From assembly GCA_963705155.1 (NCBI GenBank), contig CAVPJC010000017.1:62001-126000 (forward strand): a DNA stretch of 64,000 nucleotides, read 5' to 3'. This document shows, piece after piece, positions 36,053 through 46,341 of this stretch. The notes under the pieces are model-generated. The model made no database searches. It was not told the origin of the DNA and saw only the letters and a program-made list of their open reading frames with translations. Positions within the stretch are counted from its first letter, which is position 1, and the number at the start of each line of letters is the position of its first letter. Made by a program: the position numbers and the translations under genes. Source of the stretch: CAVPJC01 sp963705155. GTDB taxonomy: Bacteria; Chloroflexota; Anaerolineae; Anaerolineales; UBA4823.

Positions 36053-37877
36053 TTACGGGATCATGCTTGTATCGATGGTGACCGTAGCCGGAGCCTGCTC
36101 GCCAGGCCAGCCGGAATCCTGCGGGGTGGTGAGGATGCCCTTGACCCACGGCTTGACCAGGTAGGCATTGGCCGTGTTGTAACCGAAGGCAGACGGGATA
36201 TCTGCCAGCAAGAGCTGCTGCGCCTGGGCGTAGAGTTCCATGCGCTTGACAGGGTCGAGGGTCACATCGGCTTCATCGACCAGCTTGTCAAATTCCAGGT
36301 TGACATAACCCTGGCGCTGGGCAAAGGTGGTGGTGGAGCGCCAGTAGACGCTGAGCCAGTTCTGGGGATCGGGGTAGTCTGCACACCAACCCTGGCGGCC
36401 CAGGAGCGGGAAAGTCGCCGGGTCTTTGGTGAGGGCGGTGAAGGTGGTGTTATCCACGGGGTCGAGGACGATTTCGACGCCCAGGTTTTCCTTGTAGTTC
36501 TGGACGAGCCACTCAGAGCGCTGGCGGTTGCGCGGGGAATCGCCGTAGGTCAGCTTGAGGCCAAGGGCGTTCAAAGCCTCGGGGCCGCCGTAGGTGGATG
36601 CCGCCAGGGCAGCCTTGGCAGCTTCGGCGTCAAACTTGAGCGGGGAAGCGGGGTCGTGTCCAGGATAACCGGGCGGGATCCAGGTCCAGGTAGCGGTGCT
36701 CAGGCCCTGGTCCACGTCGCGGGCCCAGCCTTCAGCGTCGAAGGCGTAGGCAAAGGCTTCGCGCACTTTCTTATCCAGGAAGGGCGAATCGTAATCGTTG
36801 CCATTGGGATCCTGGTATTTGGCAGCCAGGCCGAGCTTGATCACGATGGTGCAGGAACCGGGGTAGACCAGGGCTTCCTTGCTCAGCACCGGATCGGCCA
36901 TCACGGTGGACAGGTCTTCACCTACCAGATCGATGATTTCAAATTCGTTGTTCTTGTAGGCTTCAAAGGCCACGGCGGTGTCGGTGATGTAAGAGAATTC
37001 CAGGTCGTAGGTTACCTGGTCGCCCGCGTAGTTAGGATTGGGGGTGAAGTAACCGCGCACGAAGGGCTCGAGCGACTGCAGGATGAAGGGGCCGTTGCCG
37101 ATCTGATACTTGGAGCTGTTCCACCAGTTCTCGCCGCCTTCGGAGATCAACTCTTCTTTAGCGGGGTAAGCCACCCAGATGCCCATGATGGTGTGGAAGT
37201 AGGGCGCCGGTTTGGAAAGGTTGATCTTAAGGGTCAGGCAGTCGGCCTGCTCGTAATCGGCGCAGGGATTGCCGGCGGCATCCAGGGCTTTGACGCCCAG
37301 GGCAGCGATGAAGGCTGCGGGGTCGTAGTCAGCGGCGGCGATATCAGCACCACGCCACTCGGGAGCGCCAACGATTTCATCCGTGATGGAAGCGTATTCA
37401 CCAGCGGTTTCGGGGTTGACGTTGCGGGTGAGGGCATATTCAAAGCGCTTGGCATTCAACAGGCTGCCATCGCGAGTACTTGAGGTCCTTGCGCAGGGTG
37501 AAGGTCAGCTCGGTGGCGTCGTCGTTGTAAACCCACGACTCGGCTGCGCCGGGAACGGTCTCGAGCTTCTCATTGAACTTGGTCAGACCTTCGTAGATCA
37601 GCTTGAGGTGGGCAATCTCGTTGACGAACGAGGACTTCTGCGGGTCGATGACATCCGGGTACGTGCCCAGGTTACTGCGCAGGACGGCGGCCTTGGTTTC
37701 AACCACGGGTTCGGGAGTTACCTCCACGATCACGGTCTCAATCACCGTCTCGCCTTCTTTAACAACTTCCTGCGTCACGATAACGGTCTTGACGACCTCC
37801 TGCACCTGTGGCTGGCAGGCCACCAGGAGCATGCTGACGATGGCCAGGATTGCGAAAAGTACATAAGCTTTTTTCAT
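36053..37877 (-). CDS. Peptide-binding lipoprotein of transporter 2 (one frameshift)
   Basis: SBP_bac_5 lipoprotein of about 608 residues in the normal domain order. Signal peptide with lipobox SMLLVACQ, a VVKTVIVTQEVV-type linker, then LRSNLGTYPDVIDPQKSSF, IYEGLTKFNEKLETVPGAAE and LTFTLRKDLKYS. A one-base insertion near 37470 shifts the frame; the rest reads NAKRFEYALTRNVNPETAGE, GNGPFILQSLEPFVRGYFTP, LDKKVREAFAYAFDAEGWAR and GWCADYPDPQNWLSVYWRS. GGAGGAGAACCA precedes ATG 37877. Third gene of D2-F2-A2-B2-C2. Confidence 0.9.
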
Positions 37878-37979
37878 TGGTTCTCCTCCGAACAGATAAG
37901 CAATTTTAAGTTTACGGTTAGACTGAACGTGCAGACAATTTTTCGAACCCTTTACACCTCCTTTTCTGGTAGGACGTTG

Positions 37980-38970
37980 CTACACCAGGTGACAGGCCAC
38001 CCAGTGATCGGCGCCCACTTCGCGCCACTCGGGCTCCACCTGCTGGCAAACCTGCTGGGCCAGCGGGCAGCGGGGGTGGAAGCGGCAGCCTTTGGGTGGA
38101 TTTGCCGGGCTGGGCACATCGCCTTTCAAAATGATTCTCTGGCGTTTTCGTTCTGCTGCAGGGTCGGGGATGGGCACTGCCGATAGCAGCGCCTGGGTAT
38201 AAGGGTGCAGCGGATGATCGTAGAGCTCTTCGCGCTCGGCCAGCTCGACGATCTTACCCAGGTACATGACTGCCGTGCGGTCTGAGATATGGCGCACCAT
38301 GCTCAGGTCATGGGCAATAAACAGATAAGTCAATCCGAGCTTATCCTGCAGCTCTTCCAACAGGTTGACCACCTGGGCCTGAATGGACACATCCAGGGCC
38401 GAGATCGGTTCATCGCAAACGATAAATTCGGGGTTGAGCGCCACGGCCCGCGCCACGCCAATGCGCTGGCGCTGCCCGCCCGAAAACTCATGGGGATAGC
38501 GGTTCACGAAATACGGGTTCAATCCCACCAGGCGCAGCAGCTCCCGGACGCGTTCCAGGCGCTCGGCTTTCGTTTTGGTGATCCCGTGCACTTCGAGCGG
38601 CTCGCCCACAATATCGCCGACGGTCATTCGCGGGTTGAGCGAGGCATACGGATCCTGGAAGATGAACTGCATGTTGCGGCGCATCAGGCGTATAGTCTCG
38701 GCTTTTGCCAGGGTCAGGTCTTGATCACGATAATACACTTTACCGGAGGTGGGATGGTAAAGCTGCACGATGGTGCGTCCGGTGGTGGATTTGCCGCAGC
38801 CGCTTTCGCCCACCAGACCCCAGGGTTTCGCCTTTGCGGATGATAAAGGAGACCTTATCGACAGCCTGCACGGCGCCCACCTGGCGCTGGATGATGATGC
38901 CGCGCATGATGGGAAAATGCTTGGTCAGGTTTTCCACCCGCAGCAATATTTCGTTGTTGTTCTTCGTCAT
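37980..38970 (-). CDS. Peptide ABC transporter ATP-binding protein, OppF type (one frameshift)
   Basis: About 330 residues. Starts MTKNNNEILLRVENLTKHFP; the frame slips right before Walker A, near 38822 (one extra base in CTGGGGTCTGG), and continues VGESGCGKSTTGRTIV, FIFQDPYASLNPRMTVGD, FSGGQRQRIGVARAVALNP, FIVCDEPISALDVSIQAQ and the Cys-rich GCRFHPRCPLAQQVC. Length and motifs are normal. Its ATG overlaps the oppD2 stop by 4 nt. Confidence 0.92.
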
Positions 38971-39977
38971 CGCAGCTCACCCGTATCCACATTGATCCAA
39001 CACGCCATCCGGTGGCGGGGGAAGACCTCTTCCAGCGCCGGGTTCGTCTCCCGGCACACATCCTGGACAAAGGTGCAGCGTTTCGCAAACGGGCAGCCTT
39101 TCGGCAGAGAAATCAGATCGGGCGGCAGGCCTTCAATGGTATCCAGTTTTTCATTGCGCGTGCCATCTACACGGGGCAAGGAGCGCAGCAAGGCTTTGGT
39201 GTATGGGTGGCGCGGGTTTTTGTACAGCTCATCCACCTGGGCATCTTCAACGATAAAACCGGCATACATGACAATCACGCGCTCCGCCAGCCCGGCAACC
39301 ACACCCAGATCGTGGGTGATCCAGATCAGCGCCTGGCCGAACTGGGTGCGCAACTGCTTCACCAGGTCCACAATCTGTGCCTGGATGGTTACGTCCAGGG
39401 CGGTGGTGGGCTCATCGGCGATCAACAGGGCCGGGTTGCAGGAAAGCGCCATGGCGATCATCACACGCTGGCGCATTCCGCCCGAAAACTGGTGGGGGAA
39501 ATCTTTCAAATGAGTTCGGGCATCCGATATGCCCACGATCTGGAGCAGCTCGATCGCCCGCTTCTCCGCGTCTTGCTTGCTCATCCCCAGGTGCAGCCTG
39601 AGCGGCTCCATCAATTGAAAACCGATCGTGAGCACCGGGTTCAGGGATGTCATCGGGTCTTGAAAGATCATGGCAATCTGGCTGCCGCGAATGTTGCGCA
39701 TCTCGGCATCGCTAAATTCCAGCAGGTTGCGGTCAAAGAAATTGATTTTATCGGCGTAGATCTTGGCGGGAGGGATGGGCAGCAAGCGCATGACCGAAAG
39801 CATGGATACGCTCTTACCACAGCCGCTCTCCCCAACAATCCCTATCGTTTCCCCCTCACGGAGTGAATAGGACACCCCGTTGACGGCATGCACTACCCCG
39901 TCTTGTGTGTGAAAATCGGTTCGTAAGTTTCGAATCTCCAGAATTACTTTTTCCGCCAAATTTGCCTCCGCAACCAA
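38967..39977 (-). CDS. Peptide ABC transporter ATP-binding protein, OppD type
   Basis: A 336-residue ATPase, frame intact, first gene of transporter operon 2. Walker A GESGCGKSVSMLS (about residues 50-62), Q-loop MIFQDPMTSLNPVL, signature FSGGMRQRVMIAMALSCNP, Walker B LLIADEPTTALDV, H-loop WITHDLG and the C-terminal Cys-rich KGCPFAKRCTFVQDVC. This operon places both ATPases before the binding protein, unlike transporter 1. Confidence 0.93.
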   Translation of the reverse strand: MVAEANLAEKVILEIRNLRTDFHTQDGVVHAVNGVSYSLREGETIGIVGESGCGKSVSMLSVMRLLPIPPAKIYADKINFFDRNLLEFSDAEMRNIRGSQIAMIFQDPMTSLNPVLTIGFQLMEPLRLHLGMSKQDAEKRAIELLQIVGISDARTHLKDFPHQFSGGMRQRVMIAMALSCNPALLIADEPTTALDVTIQAQIVDLVKQLRTQFGQALIWITHDLGVVAGLAERVIVMYAGFIVEDAQVDELYKNPRHPYTKALLRSLPRVDGTRNEKLDTIEGLPPDLISLPKGCPFAKRCTFVQDVCRETNPALEEVFPRHRMACWINVDTGELR

Positions 39978-40048
39978 GTTACGAGAGAGATATACGCCGG
40001 CGTAGAAACCTGCCCCAGGCGATCCTTACAAAAGCAAGTAACCTGAAT

Positions 40049-40077
40049 ATCTTAACTTAACTCTTTCCATCTTGCAA
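40049..40077 (-). promoter_or_regulatory. Candidate promoter of peptide transporter operon 2
   Basis: Minus-strand TTGCAA (40072-40077), a 17-nt spacer and TAAGAT (40049-40054), each 4 of 6 to consensus, about 70 nt before the oppD2 start in a 200-bp AT-richer gap. Confidence 0.4.
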
Positions 40078-40177
40078 TAGGTGGTTTAAGGGCCATTATT
40101 AATACTTAAAACATACAGGTCGGGTTCATTTGCATTTCTTACAAATACCACGGAGGCAAATTTCATCCACCAGTCAC

Positions 40178-41128
40178 CTAATCTTCCTGCCCCAGACGCA
40201 GGCGTGTGTACGAGGCATAGCGCAGCGGGTGTATGGCCCCGCTGAGCAGCCCGGCGCGCACGGCGCAGCCCGGCTCGTGCAGGTGGGTGCAGTCATTGAA
40301 CTGGCACTCCATCACACGGGTGCGCATCTCCGGGAAATAACCGTCCAGTTCTTCGGGCTGGATATCCCACAGGGCCAACGCTTTCAACCCGGGCGTATCG
40401 GCCACATAGCCGCCCTCAGCCAGGGGGTAAAGCTCCCGCACCACGGTGGTGTGGCGTCCCTTAAGGTTGGCCTGGCTGACCTCCTGCTCATCCAGGTTCA
40501 AATCGGGCAACAGGGCGTTTAACAGGCTGGATTTTCCCACACCCGATGGCCCCGCAAACACCGATATCTTGCCAGACAGCACCTGGCGCAGCGCCTGGAG
40601 TCCAAGCCCCGTGCGGGCGGAAAGCACCATCACCGGATACCCGAGCGGCAGGTAATGCTCAAACAGGCTCAGGGCAGCTTTGGCTCCCATAAGATCAGCC
40701 TTGTTCACTGCAACAATGGCAGGTATGGCTTGCTTCTCGGCAATTACAAGAAACCGGTCGAGCATACCATAATGCGGTTCAGGGTGAGTGCAAGAAAATA
40801 TAAACACCGCCTGGTCGGGGTTGGCGATGATGATCTGGTGGTAAGCGCCCTGCGGGTTGGGCGCCAGGCGCGAAAGCAGGCGCTGGCGCGGCAGCACTTC
40901 TTCGATGACACCGCTGCCGTCATCCAACAGGGTGACCCGGACGCGGTCACCCACCGCCACCACATCGCCCCGGCGACGGCCGCGCTTTAAAATACCGCGC
41001 AGCCGGCAGGTAATCCGTTTTTCGCCCACCTCCACGGTGTAAAAACCAGACTGCGTGCGAATCACAAACCCCGTTGAGGCCGGGTTGTTGAGAATGGGCA
41101 CGGAGGTGGGCGAGAGATCAGGCAGCAT
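40178..41128 (-). CDS. rsgA: Ribosome small subunit-dependent GTPase A
   Basis: RsgA/YjeQ helps mature the 30S ribosomal subunit. A 316-residue protein with an N-terminal OB fold (TVEVGEKRITCRLRGILKRG), then a circularly permuted GTPase: NKADL (G4, about residue 140), GPSGVGKSSLLNALL (G1), GRHTTVV (G2) and DTPGLKALAL (G3). The C-terminal zinc knuckle CQFNDCTHLHEPGC is present. The frame is intact. It follows the transpeptidase gene by 37 nt, giving maf-PBP-rsgA. Confidence 0.95.
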   Translation of the reverse strand: MLPDLSPTSVPILNNPASTGFVIRTQSGFYTVEVGEKRITCRLRGILKRGRRRGDVVAVGDRVRVTLLDDGSGVIEEVLPRQRLLSRLAPNPQGAYHQIIIANPDQAVFIFSCTHPEPHYGMLDRFLVIAEKQAIPAIVAVNKADLMGAKAALSLFEHYLPLGYPVMVLSARTGLGLQALRQVLSGKISVFAGPSGVGKSSLLNALLPDLNLDEQEVSQANLKGRHTTVVRELYPLAEGGYVADTPGLKALALWDIQPEELDGYFPEMRTRVMECQFNDCTHLHEPGCAVRAGLLSGAIHPLRYASYTRLRLGQED

Positions 41129-41165
41129 TATGTTTTGTGCATCCAGATGGCGAAAAATACGTGGC

Positions 41166-43394
41166 TCACGGAACAGGTGTCTCGGTTCCGGAGGGTTCGG
41201 GCGTCTTCACCGAATAAAAACCCAATTCCCAGGGGTACAAGCGGGCCGGCTGGCTGTAAAAATAGAGCTCTACGATGCGCCGAAAAATTGGGGCGGCATA
41301 ATCCGAGCCTTCACCAGCATTCTCCACCACCACGGCAATAGCAATATCCGGCATATCCTCTTTTCCTGCAAATGTATAACCCACAAACCACGCATGGGGT
41401 GCGCCTGAACCCGACTCGGCGGTGCCGGTCTTGCCAGCCACGGGTATATCCAGACCGGTGAAACGATGCCAGGCTGTGCCATAAGGCTTGGTGCTGACCA
41501 CCACGCCGCGCATGGCATCCTGGACCGCCTTGAGTGTTTCGGGGCTGATGGGCAGTTTTCCACGCGCCTCAGGCTTGAACTCCATAAACGGATTGCCATC
41601 GGGCGGGACAATCTTTTCCACCAACTGCGGTCGATAGAGTGTGCCGCCGTTTCCCAGGGCAGCCACAAATGTAGCCGCCTGCAGCGGGGTCACCAGGGTG
41701 TCGCCCTGACCAATCGCCAGGTTGACGGCATCCACCTGGCTGGCAGGTTCAGGAATATTCCCGGACAGCTCGCCAACACCTTCAATTCCGGTCAGGCTGC
41801 CCAGCCCGAACCCGCGGGCAATCTCCGCAATCGCTTTGGTTTTACCCTGGTTGTAAAGATCCAGGCCGATATGCCAGAAATAGGGGTTGCATGAGCGCAT
41901 CAACCCCTGCGGGAGGGTCAATAACCCGCTGGGGATGGTTTTGCCATCTTGCAGGTAATAATCGTATGTCCAATCATGCAGGGTGGCGCCCGGCAGCTCG
42001 GTGAAGAGATAGCCGCACTGGTAGGTCGATTCGGCAGTGTAATCGCCGCTTTCCATGGCTGCCGCCATGGTAATAATCTTAAAAGCAGAGCCAGGAGGAT
42101 ATTGGCCCTGCGTGGCGCGGTTGAAGGTGGGGGTAGCCGGGTCGCTGAAGATTTGCTCAAGCAGATAGCTGAAGTTCCGGTTGGTAGGCTCGAAGGCATT
42201 GGGGTCAAAACTGGGTTCGGAGACCATCGCCAATACCCGACCGGTATCCCGCTCCAGCACCACCGCCGCCCCGCGGAAGCCCGATAAGGCGCGCTGCACA
42301 CCGGTCTGAAAATCACGACTCAAAGTGGTGTAGATGGCCTGTGAGGGCTTGGCGCTTTTTTCTCCCAGGCGTGTGACGATCTGGCCATTTGAGTTGTAAA
42401 CATACAGGGCGCCACCGCGTTGACCCGATAGATAAGCCTCGCCCCACTTCTCCAGGCCCGATTGGCCGACGCGCTCATCGCGGCGGTAGCCTTTTCGCAG
42501 GTACTCTTCCTCTTCCCCGGCCTGAATGGTCGTGACATAACCGATGACATGCGGCGCAACCCCCCCATCGAAGTAATAGCGCGCTTTGTAGGGTTCCAAT
42601 ATCAGGCCTTTGAAACCGCTGAGGAATTCAAAATTCTTTGCAATCGTATCAGCCTGTATTTCGCCAAGCGGCAGGTACCAATCTTCGCCGGGGGGGAAAC
42701 TCGCATAACGAGCGCGAATCTGGTCAGGGGTCAGACCCAGCAGGCGCTCGAGCCAGCTAAACAGCTCCACTTCCTGCTCCGCCAGAACCTGGTTGGGGAT
42801 CAGCCCGATTGCGGTGGCATCGGCCTGCGCCACCAGGGCGTGCCCGTTGCGATCGTAGATATTGGCGCGCGCCGGCACCGTGCGCTGCATCCCCAGGTAA
42901 TTGCCTCCCGCCAATTCCTGCATGACCAGCGTATCATCCCACTGCACACGCCAGCTGCCCTGTTCCAGACTCAGGCTCATCAGGGTATCTTTGCGGATAT
43001 CGCCCACCAGGGTGCTGTGAAAGATGACCTCATAGCTGACCTGGGCAGTGTGCGGGCTGATGACCAGCGCAGAAAGGATTTCGTAATCGATGCCTGCCAG
43101 AGCCATTTCGGTGGCAATCCCGCGGTAATGCTTTTCAAACTCATCGGTGGTGATGGCATCCCGGCTGATGGTGGTCAGGAGGGCGTACATGCCCAAATAA
43201 TCATCGGAGCGCCAGGCATCCAAAAAAGCCCGGGCGGCAGCGCCAGCATCGGGAACGCGGGTGGTGCTCAACAGAGGCTGGGCGGGGGTGTGGGTGGGTT
43301 GGAGGCTGGGCAACGGTGTGGCGGTAACTGCCGGATTACAACCCGCTGCCAGCGCCCAGAAGATCATCAGAAAAAACAGAGGCCAGTACTTCAT
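41166..43394 (-). CDS. Penicillin-binding protein 2-like transpeptidase
   Basis: A 742-residue class B PBP that cross-links peptidoglycan. The N-terminus has a signal-like helix ending in AAGC, a possible lipobox, rather than the usual plain anchor. An NTF2-like MecA_N domain (ARAFLDAWRSDDYLGMYALL, about 58-77) precedes the PBP dimer region. Transpeptidase motifs: PPGSAFKIITM (active Ser), MRSCNPYFW (SxN) and VAGKTGTAESG (KTG). The frame is intact. The MecA_N arrangement resembles PBP2a-type proteins, which can have low beta-lactam affinity, but that is inference. Lies 21 nt after maf. Confidence 0.92.
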   Translation of the reverse strand: MKYWPLFFLMIFWALAAGCNPAVTATPLPSLQPTHTPAQPLLSTTRVPDAGAAARAFLDAWRSDDYLGMYALLTTISRDAITTDEFEKHYRGIATEMALAGIDYEILSALVISPHTAQVSYEVIFHSTLVGDIRKDTLMSLSLEQGSWRVQWDDTLVMQELAGGNYLGMQRTVPARANIYDRNGHALVAQADATAIGLIPNQVLAEQEVELFSWLERLLGLTPDQIRARYASFPPGEDWYLPLGEIQADTIAKNFEFLSGFKGLILEPYKARYYFDGGVAPHVIGYVTTIQAGEEEEYLRKGYRRDERVGQSGLEKWGEAYLSGQRGGALYVYNSNGQIVTRLGEKSAKPSQAIYTTLSRDFQTGVQRALSGFRGAAVVLERDTGRVLAMVSEPSFDPNAFEPTNRNFSYLLEQIFSDPATPTFNRATQGQYPPGSAFKIITMAAAMESGDYTAESTYQCGYLFTELPGATLHDWTYDYYLQDGKTIPSGLLTLPQGLMRSCNPYFWHIGLDLYNQGKTKAIAEIARGFGLGSLTGIEGVGELSGNIPEPASQVDAVNLAIGQGDTLVTPLQAATFVAALGNGGTLYRPQLVEKIVPPDGNPFMEFKPEARGKLPISPETLKAVQDAMRGVVVSTKPYGTAWHRFTGLDIPVAGKTGTAESGSGAPHAWFVGYTFAGKEDMPDIAIAVVVENAGEGSDYAAPIFRRIVELYFYSQPARLYPWELGFYSVKTPEPSGTETPVP

Positions 43395-43415
43395 AAAGAA
43401 TTTCTATCAGGCTCG

Positions 43416-44063
43416 TTATGCACTCTGCAAGATTTGCCGGTAGACCGGGCAGGAATACTGGAGCTCAGCCTGGCAGGCGGCAGGCAAGTCTCCGTGTGGG
43501 GGCAAACCAATCTTAATCAACATGCGCGCCAGATGGCACAACGGCAAGCCAACCACGTTAGCGTAGCAGCCCTGCAAATTCTCCACCGGTCTGAACTCCG
43601 GATGCTGGATGGCATAAGCGCCAGCTTTATCCAGCGGGTCGCCGCCGGCGATGTAGGCTTCCATTTCAGCATCCGAATAGAGGCGCATGGGAACATCGGT
43701 GACACACCAATCACTCAGCAGCCGCTCGCCCGAACGCAGGTAAACCGCCAGGCCGGTGTACACCTGATGGACGCCGCCGCGCAGGCGGCGAAGCATGCGG
43801 GCTGCGTCATCTGCATCCAGGGGTTTCCCCAGGATATCGGCGCCATCCACCACGGTTGTATCGGCTGCCACGACGACGGAAGCCTGTGCGTACTGAGCAA
43901 CCGCCAGAGCCTTCTCTTTTGCCAGCCTGAGCACATACTCAACCGGCGGCTCTCCGGGCCGCAGACTTTCGTCCACATCGGCGGCTTGCACCGCAAAATC
44001 CCAACCTCCCAGCGCCAACAGCCGGCGCCGCCGGGGAGAATTGGAAGCCAACAATAAAAACAT
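43416..44063 (-). CDS. maf: Maf-family nucleotide pyrophosphatase
   Basis: Maf proteins hydrolyse non-canonical or modified NTPs (dTTP/UTP or m7GTP). A 215-residue protein: LLLASNSPRRRRLLALGG at the N-terminus, VVVAADTTVVDGADILGKPL with the catalytic Asp, RLRGGVHQVYTGLAV, and DPLDKAGAYAIQ. The frame is intact. Slightly long at the C-terminus (QAELQYSCPVYRQIL). A -10-like TGTTAAAAT lies 6 nt before ATG, so the transcript is probably leaderless. Heads maf-PBP-rsgA. Confidence 0.93.
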   Translation of the reverse strand: MFLLLASNSPRRRRLLALGGWDFAVQAADVDESLRPGEPPVEYVLRLAKEKALAVAQYAQASVVVAADTTVVDGADILGKPLDADDAARMLRRLRGGVHQVYTGLAVYLRSGERLLSDWCVTDVPMRLYSDAEMEAYIAGGDPLDKAGAYAIQHPEFRPVENLQGCYANVVGLPLCHLARMLIKIGLPPHGDLPAACQAELQYSCPVYRQILQSA

Positions 44064-44069
44064 GCAGCG

Positions 44070-44078
44070 ATTTTAACA
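44070..44078 (-). promoter_or_regulatory. Extended -10 of maf, leaderless type
   Basis: Minus-strand TGTTAAAAT (TAAAAT at 44070-44075), 6 nt before ATG 44063, no Shine-Dalgarno. Confidence 0.5.
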
Positions 44079-44144
44079 CACTCTCCCTATGCCATTCTTC
44101 AAAGCCGTTGTAGAATCATTGGACAATCTAACCTGGAGTGGAAT

Positions 44145-44724
44145 ATGCAAGCATTAAAAGAACGCATCCTGCGCGAAGGGAAAAACCTGGGCAACGGCAT
44201 CTTGAAAGTGGATGGCTTTATCAACCACCAGGTGGATCCGAATGCTGATGGACGCCTGCGGCAAGGAGTTTGCCCGCCGCTTCAGAAATCTGGGCGCCAC
44301 CAAGGTGCTGACTGCCGAAATCTCCGGCATCGCCCCGGCCCTGACCACCGCCCTGCACCTGGGCTTGCCGGTGGTGTATGCCCGCAAACACAAGCCCATC
44401 ACCATGCCCGACCAGGTGTTCCTGACCCTTTCGCCCTCCCACACCAAGGGCCGCATGGTTGAGCTGATCGTCTCGCCCGAATACCTGGCAGGCGGCGAGC
44501 GCGTGCTGATCATCGACGACTTCCTGGCCACCGGCGCCACCATCCTGGGGCTGGTGCGCCTGGCGCAAACTGCCGGGGCTACCATCGTGGGGGTCGGCGC
44601 GCTGGTTGAAAAGATCTTCGAAGGCGGACGCGAGCGCTCTCACCTCACTGGGCGTGCCGATCGAGAGCCTGGCGCGCATCATCTCGATGGAAGGCGATCG
44701 AGATCGTGTTCGACCGACGATTGA
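44145..44724 (+). CDS. xpt: Xanthine phosphoribosyltransferase (frameshifted)
   Basis: Salvages xanthine to XMP, the substrate of the next gene guaA. First frame MQALKERILREGKNLGNGIL, FINHQVDP; break near 44237; second frame MDACGKEFARRFRNLGATKV, TAEISGIAPALTTALHLGLP, and the PRPP loop VLIIDDFLATGATI. A further break near 44640 gives TSLGVPIESLARIISMEG and IVFDR. About 193 residues, normal. GGAG lies 8 nt before ATG. The exact last residues are uncertain because frames change again near 44700. Confidence 0.88.
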
Positions 44725-44730
44725 TCCAGC

Positions 44731-46305
44731 ATGGATACCATCGCCATCCTTGATTTTGGCTCGCAGTATGCCCAGCTCATCGCCCGGCGGGTGCGCGAGG
44801 CGCAGGTGTACTGCGAGCTGTTCCCCTGGGACGCCCCTGCCGAGCAGGTGCTGGCGCTGCAACCCCAAGGGCTTCATCCTATCCGGCGGGCCGGCTTCGG
44901 TGTACGAGCCGGGGGCGCCGCTATTCCCGGCTTATGTGCTGGAGAGCGGGCTGCCCGTCCTGGGCATCTGCTACGGCATGCAGGCCCTCACCCACGCCCT
45001 GGGCGGCCAGGTGGCCGCTTCCAACGAGCGCGAATACGGGCCGGCCCAGGTCGAGACCACTGCAGCCGAACCCATCTGCTGATCCCCGGCACCCAACCGG
45101 TGTGGATGTCGCACGGCGACCGCATCGAGAACCTCCCGCCCGGGTTTACCGCGCTGGCACAGCAGCGACAACTCGCCAGTGGCCGCCATGGGCGACCTGG
45201 CAGCGGCGCTATTACGGGGTGCAGTTCCACCCTGAAGTGCACCACACCCCGGCGGGGCAAGAAATGCTGCGCCGCTTTGTGGTGGAGATCTGCGGCGCCG
45301 CGCCCGATTGGACGCCCGAATTCGATCATCACAGAAAGTGTGGAGCGCATCCGCCAGCCAGGTGGGCAGCGAGGCGGTGCTGTCGGCAGTCAGCGGCGGC
45401 GTGGATTCCAGCGTGGCAACTGCCATGGTGCAGCGCGCCGTGGGCGACCAGCTTGTGGCGGTGTTTGTGGATACCGGCCTGCTGCGCCAGGGTGAAGCTG
45501 CCCAGGTGCAGACAGCCCTGCGCGAAAACCTGGGGATCGAGCTGGTCACGTGTGGATGCGGTGGATGCAGTTCATGGCGGCGCTGCGCGGCGTCACCGAG
45601 CCGGAGCAAAAACGGCGCATCATCGGCGAGCTGTTCATCCGCATCTTCGAGCAGCAGGCGCGCCAGCTGGGACTGCCGCGCTTCCTGGTGCAGGGCACCA
45701 TCTACCCGGATGTGGTTGAATCGAGCGCGCCGGACCGCGCCAAGGCCCAGCGCATCAAAACCCACCACAATGTGGGCGGCCTGCCCGAGGAGATGAAGTT
45801 CGAGCTGGTCGAGCCGCTGCGCTACCTGTTCAAAGATGAAGTGCGCGCGGTGGGCGAAGCCCTGGGGCTGCCGCACGAGCTGGTCTGGCGGCAGCCATTC
45901 CCGGGACCCGGGCTGGCCGTGCGCTGCCTGGGCGAGATCACCCGGGAGCGGTTGGAACGCTTGCGCGCCGCGGATGCCATCCTCACCCAGGAGCTGGCCG
46001 CGGCCGGCCTGCTGCGCATGGTCATCCGGAAGCCGGGCAGGCAGCCAGGCGCGGCACTGCCCAGGCCTTCGCCGTGCTGCTGCCGGTGCGCTCGGTGGGG
46101 GTGATGGGCGACCAGCGCACCTACCAGGAAGCCGTGGCGCTGCGCGCGGTGACCACCGAAGATTTCATGACCGCCGATTGGGCGCGCCTGCCGCACGATC
46201 TGCTGGCGCAGATCGCCAACCGCATCGTCAACGAGGTCAGCGGGCGTCAACCGGGTGGTTTACGATATCACCAGCAAACCGCCGGCGACGATCGAGTGGG
46301 AGTAG
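44731..46305 (+). CDS. guaA: GMP synthase (glutamine-hydrolysing), heavily frameshifted
   Basis: Converts XMP to GMP. At least seven breaks, but all parts appear in order: amidotransferase start MDTIAILDFGSQYAQLIARR, KGFILSGGPASVYE, the nucleophile elbow GICYGMQALTHALGG, MSHGDRIENLPPGF; ATP-pyrophosphatase P-loop SAVSGGVDSSVATAMV; then LVQGTIYPDVVESSAPDRAK, IKTHHNVGGLPEEMKFELVE, FPGPGLAVRCLGEITRERLE, GVMGDQRTYQEAVALRAVTT and the terminal VVYDITSKPPATIEWE with stop TAG at 46303. The total span equals about 524 codons, the family norm. Since the gene is normally essential, errors in the sequence are the likely cause. Confidence 0.92.
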
Positions 46306-46317
46306 ATTCCAGACAAA

Positions 46318-46341
46318 AGCGACTGAAGTCGCTACTACAAA
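46318..46341. repeat. Short palindromic element after guaA
   Basis: AGCGACT-GA-AGTCGCT (46318-46333) followed by ACTACAAA. This looks like a copy of a dispersed palindromic repeat; it touches the 3' end of the next gene. Confidence 0.4.

Noticed and set aside
42462..44057. 531-aa open frame on the plus strand
   Set aside because: It lies fully antisense to the PBP and maf genes, which have all family motifs; composition is that of a shadow frame.
44064..44144. Purine riboswitch before xpt-guaA
   Set aside because: The gap to the divergent maf gene is only about 80 nt and shows no conserved riboswitch core.
44731..46305. Programmed frameshifting in guaA
   Set aside because: At least seven breaks in both directions without slippery sites or pseudoknots; errors are far simpler.
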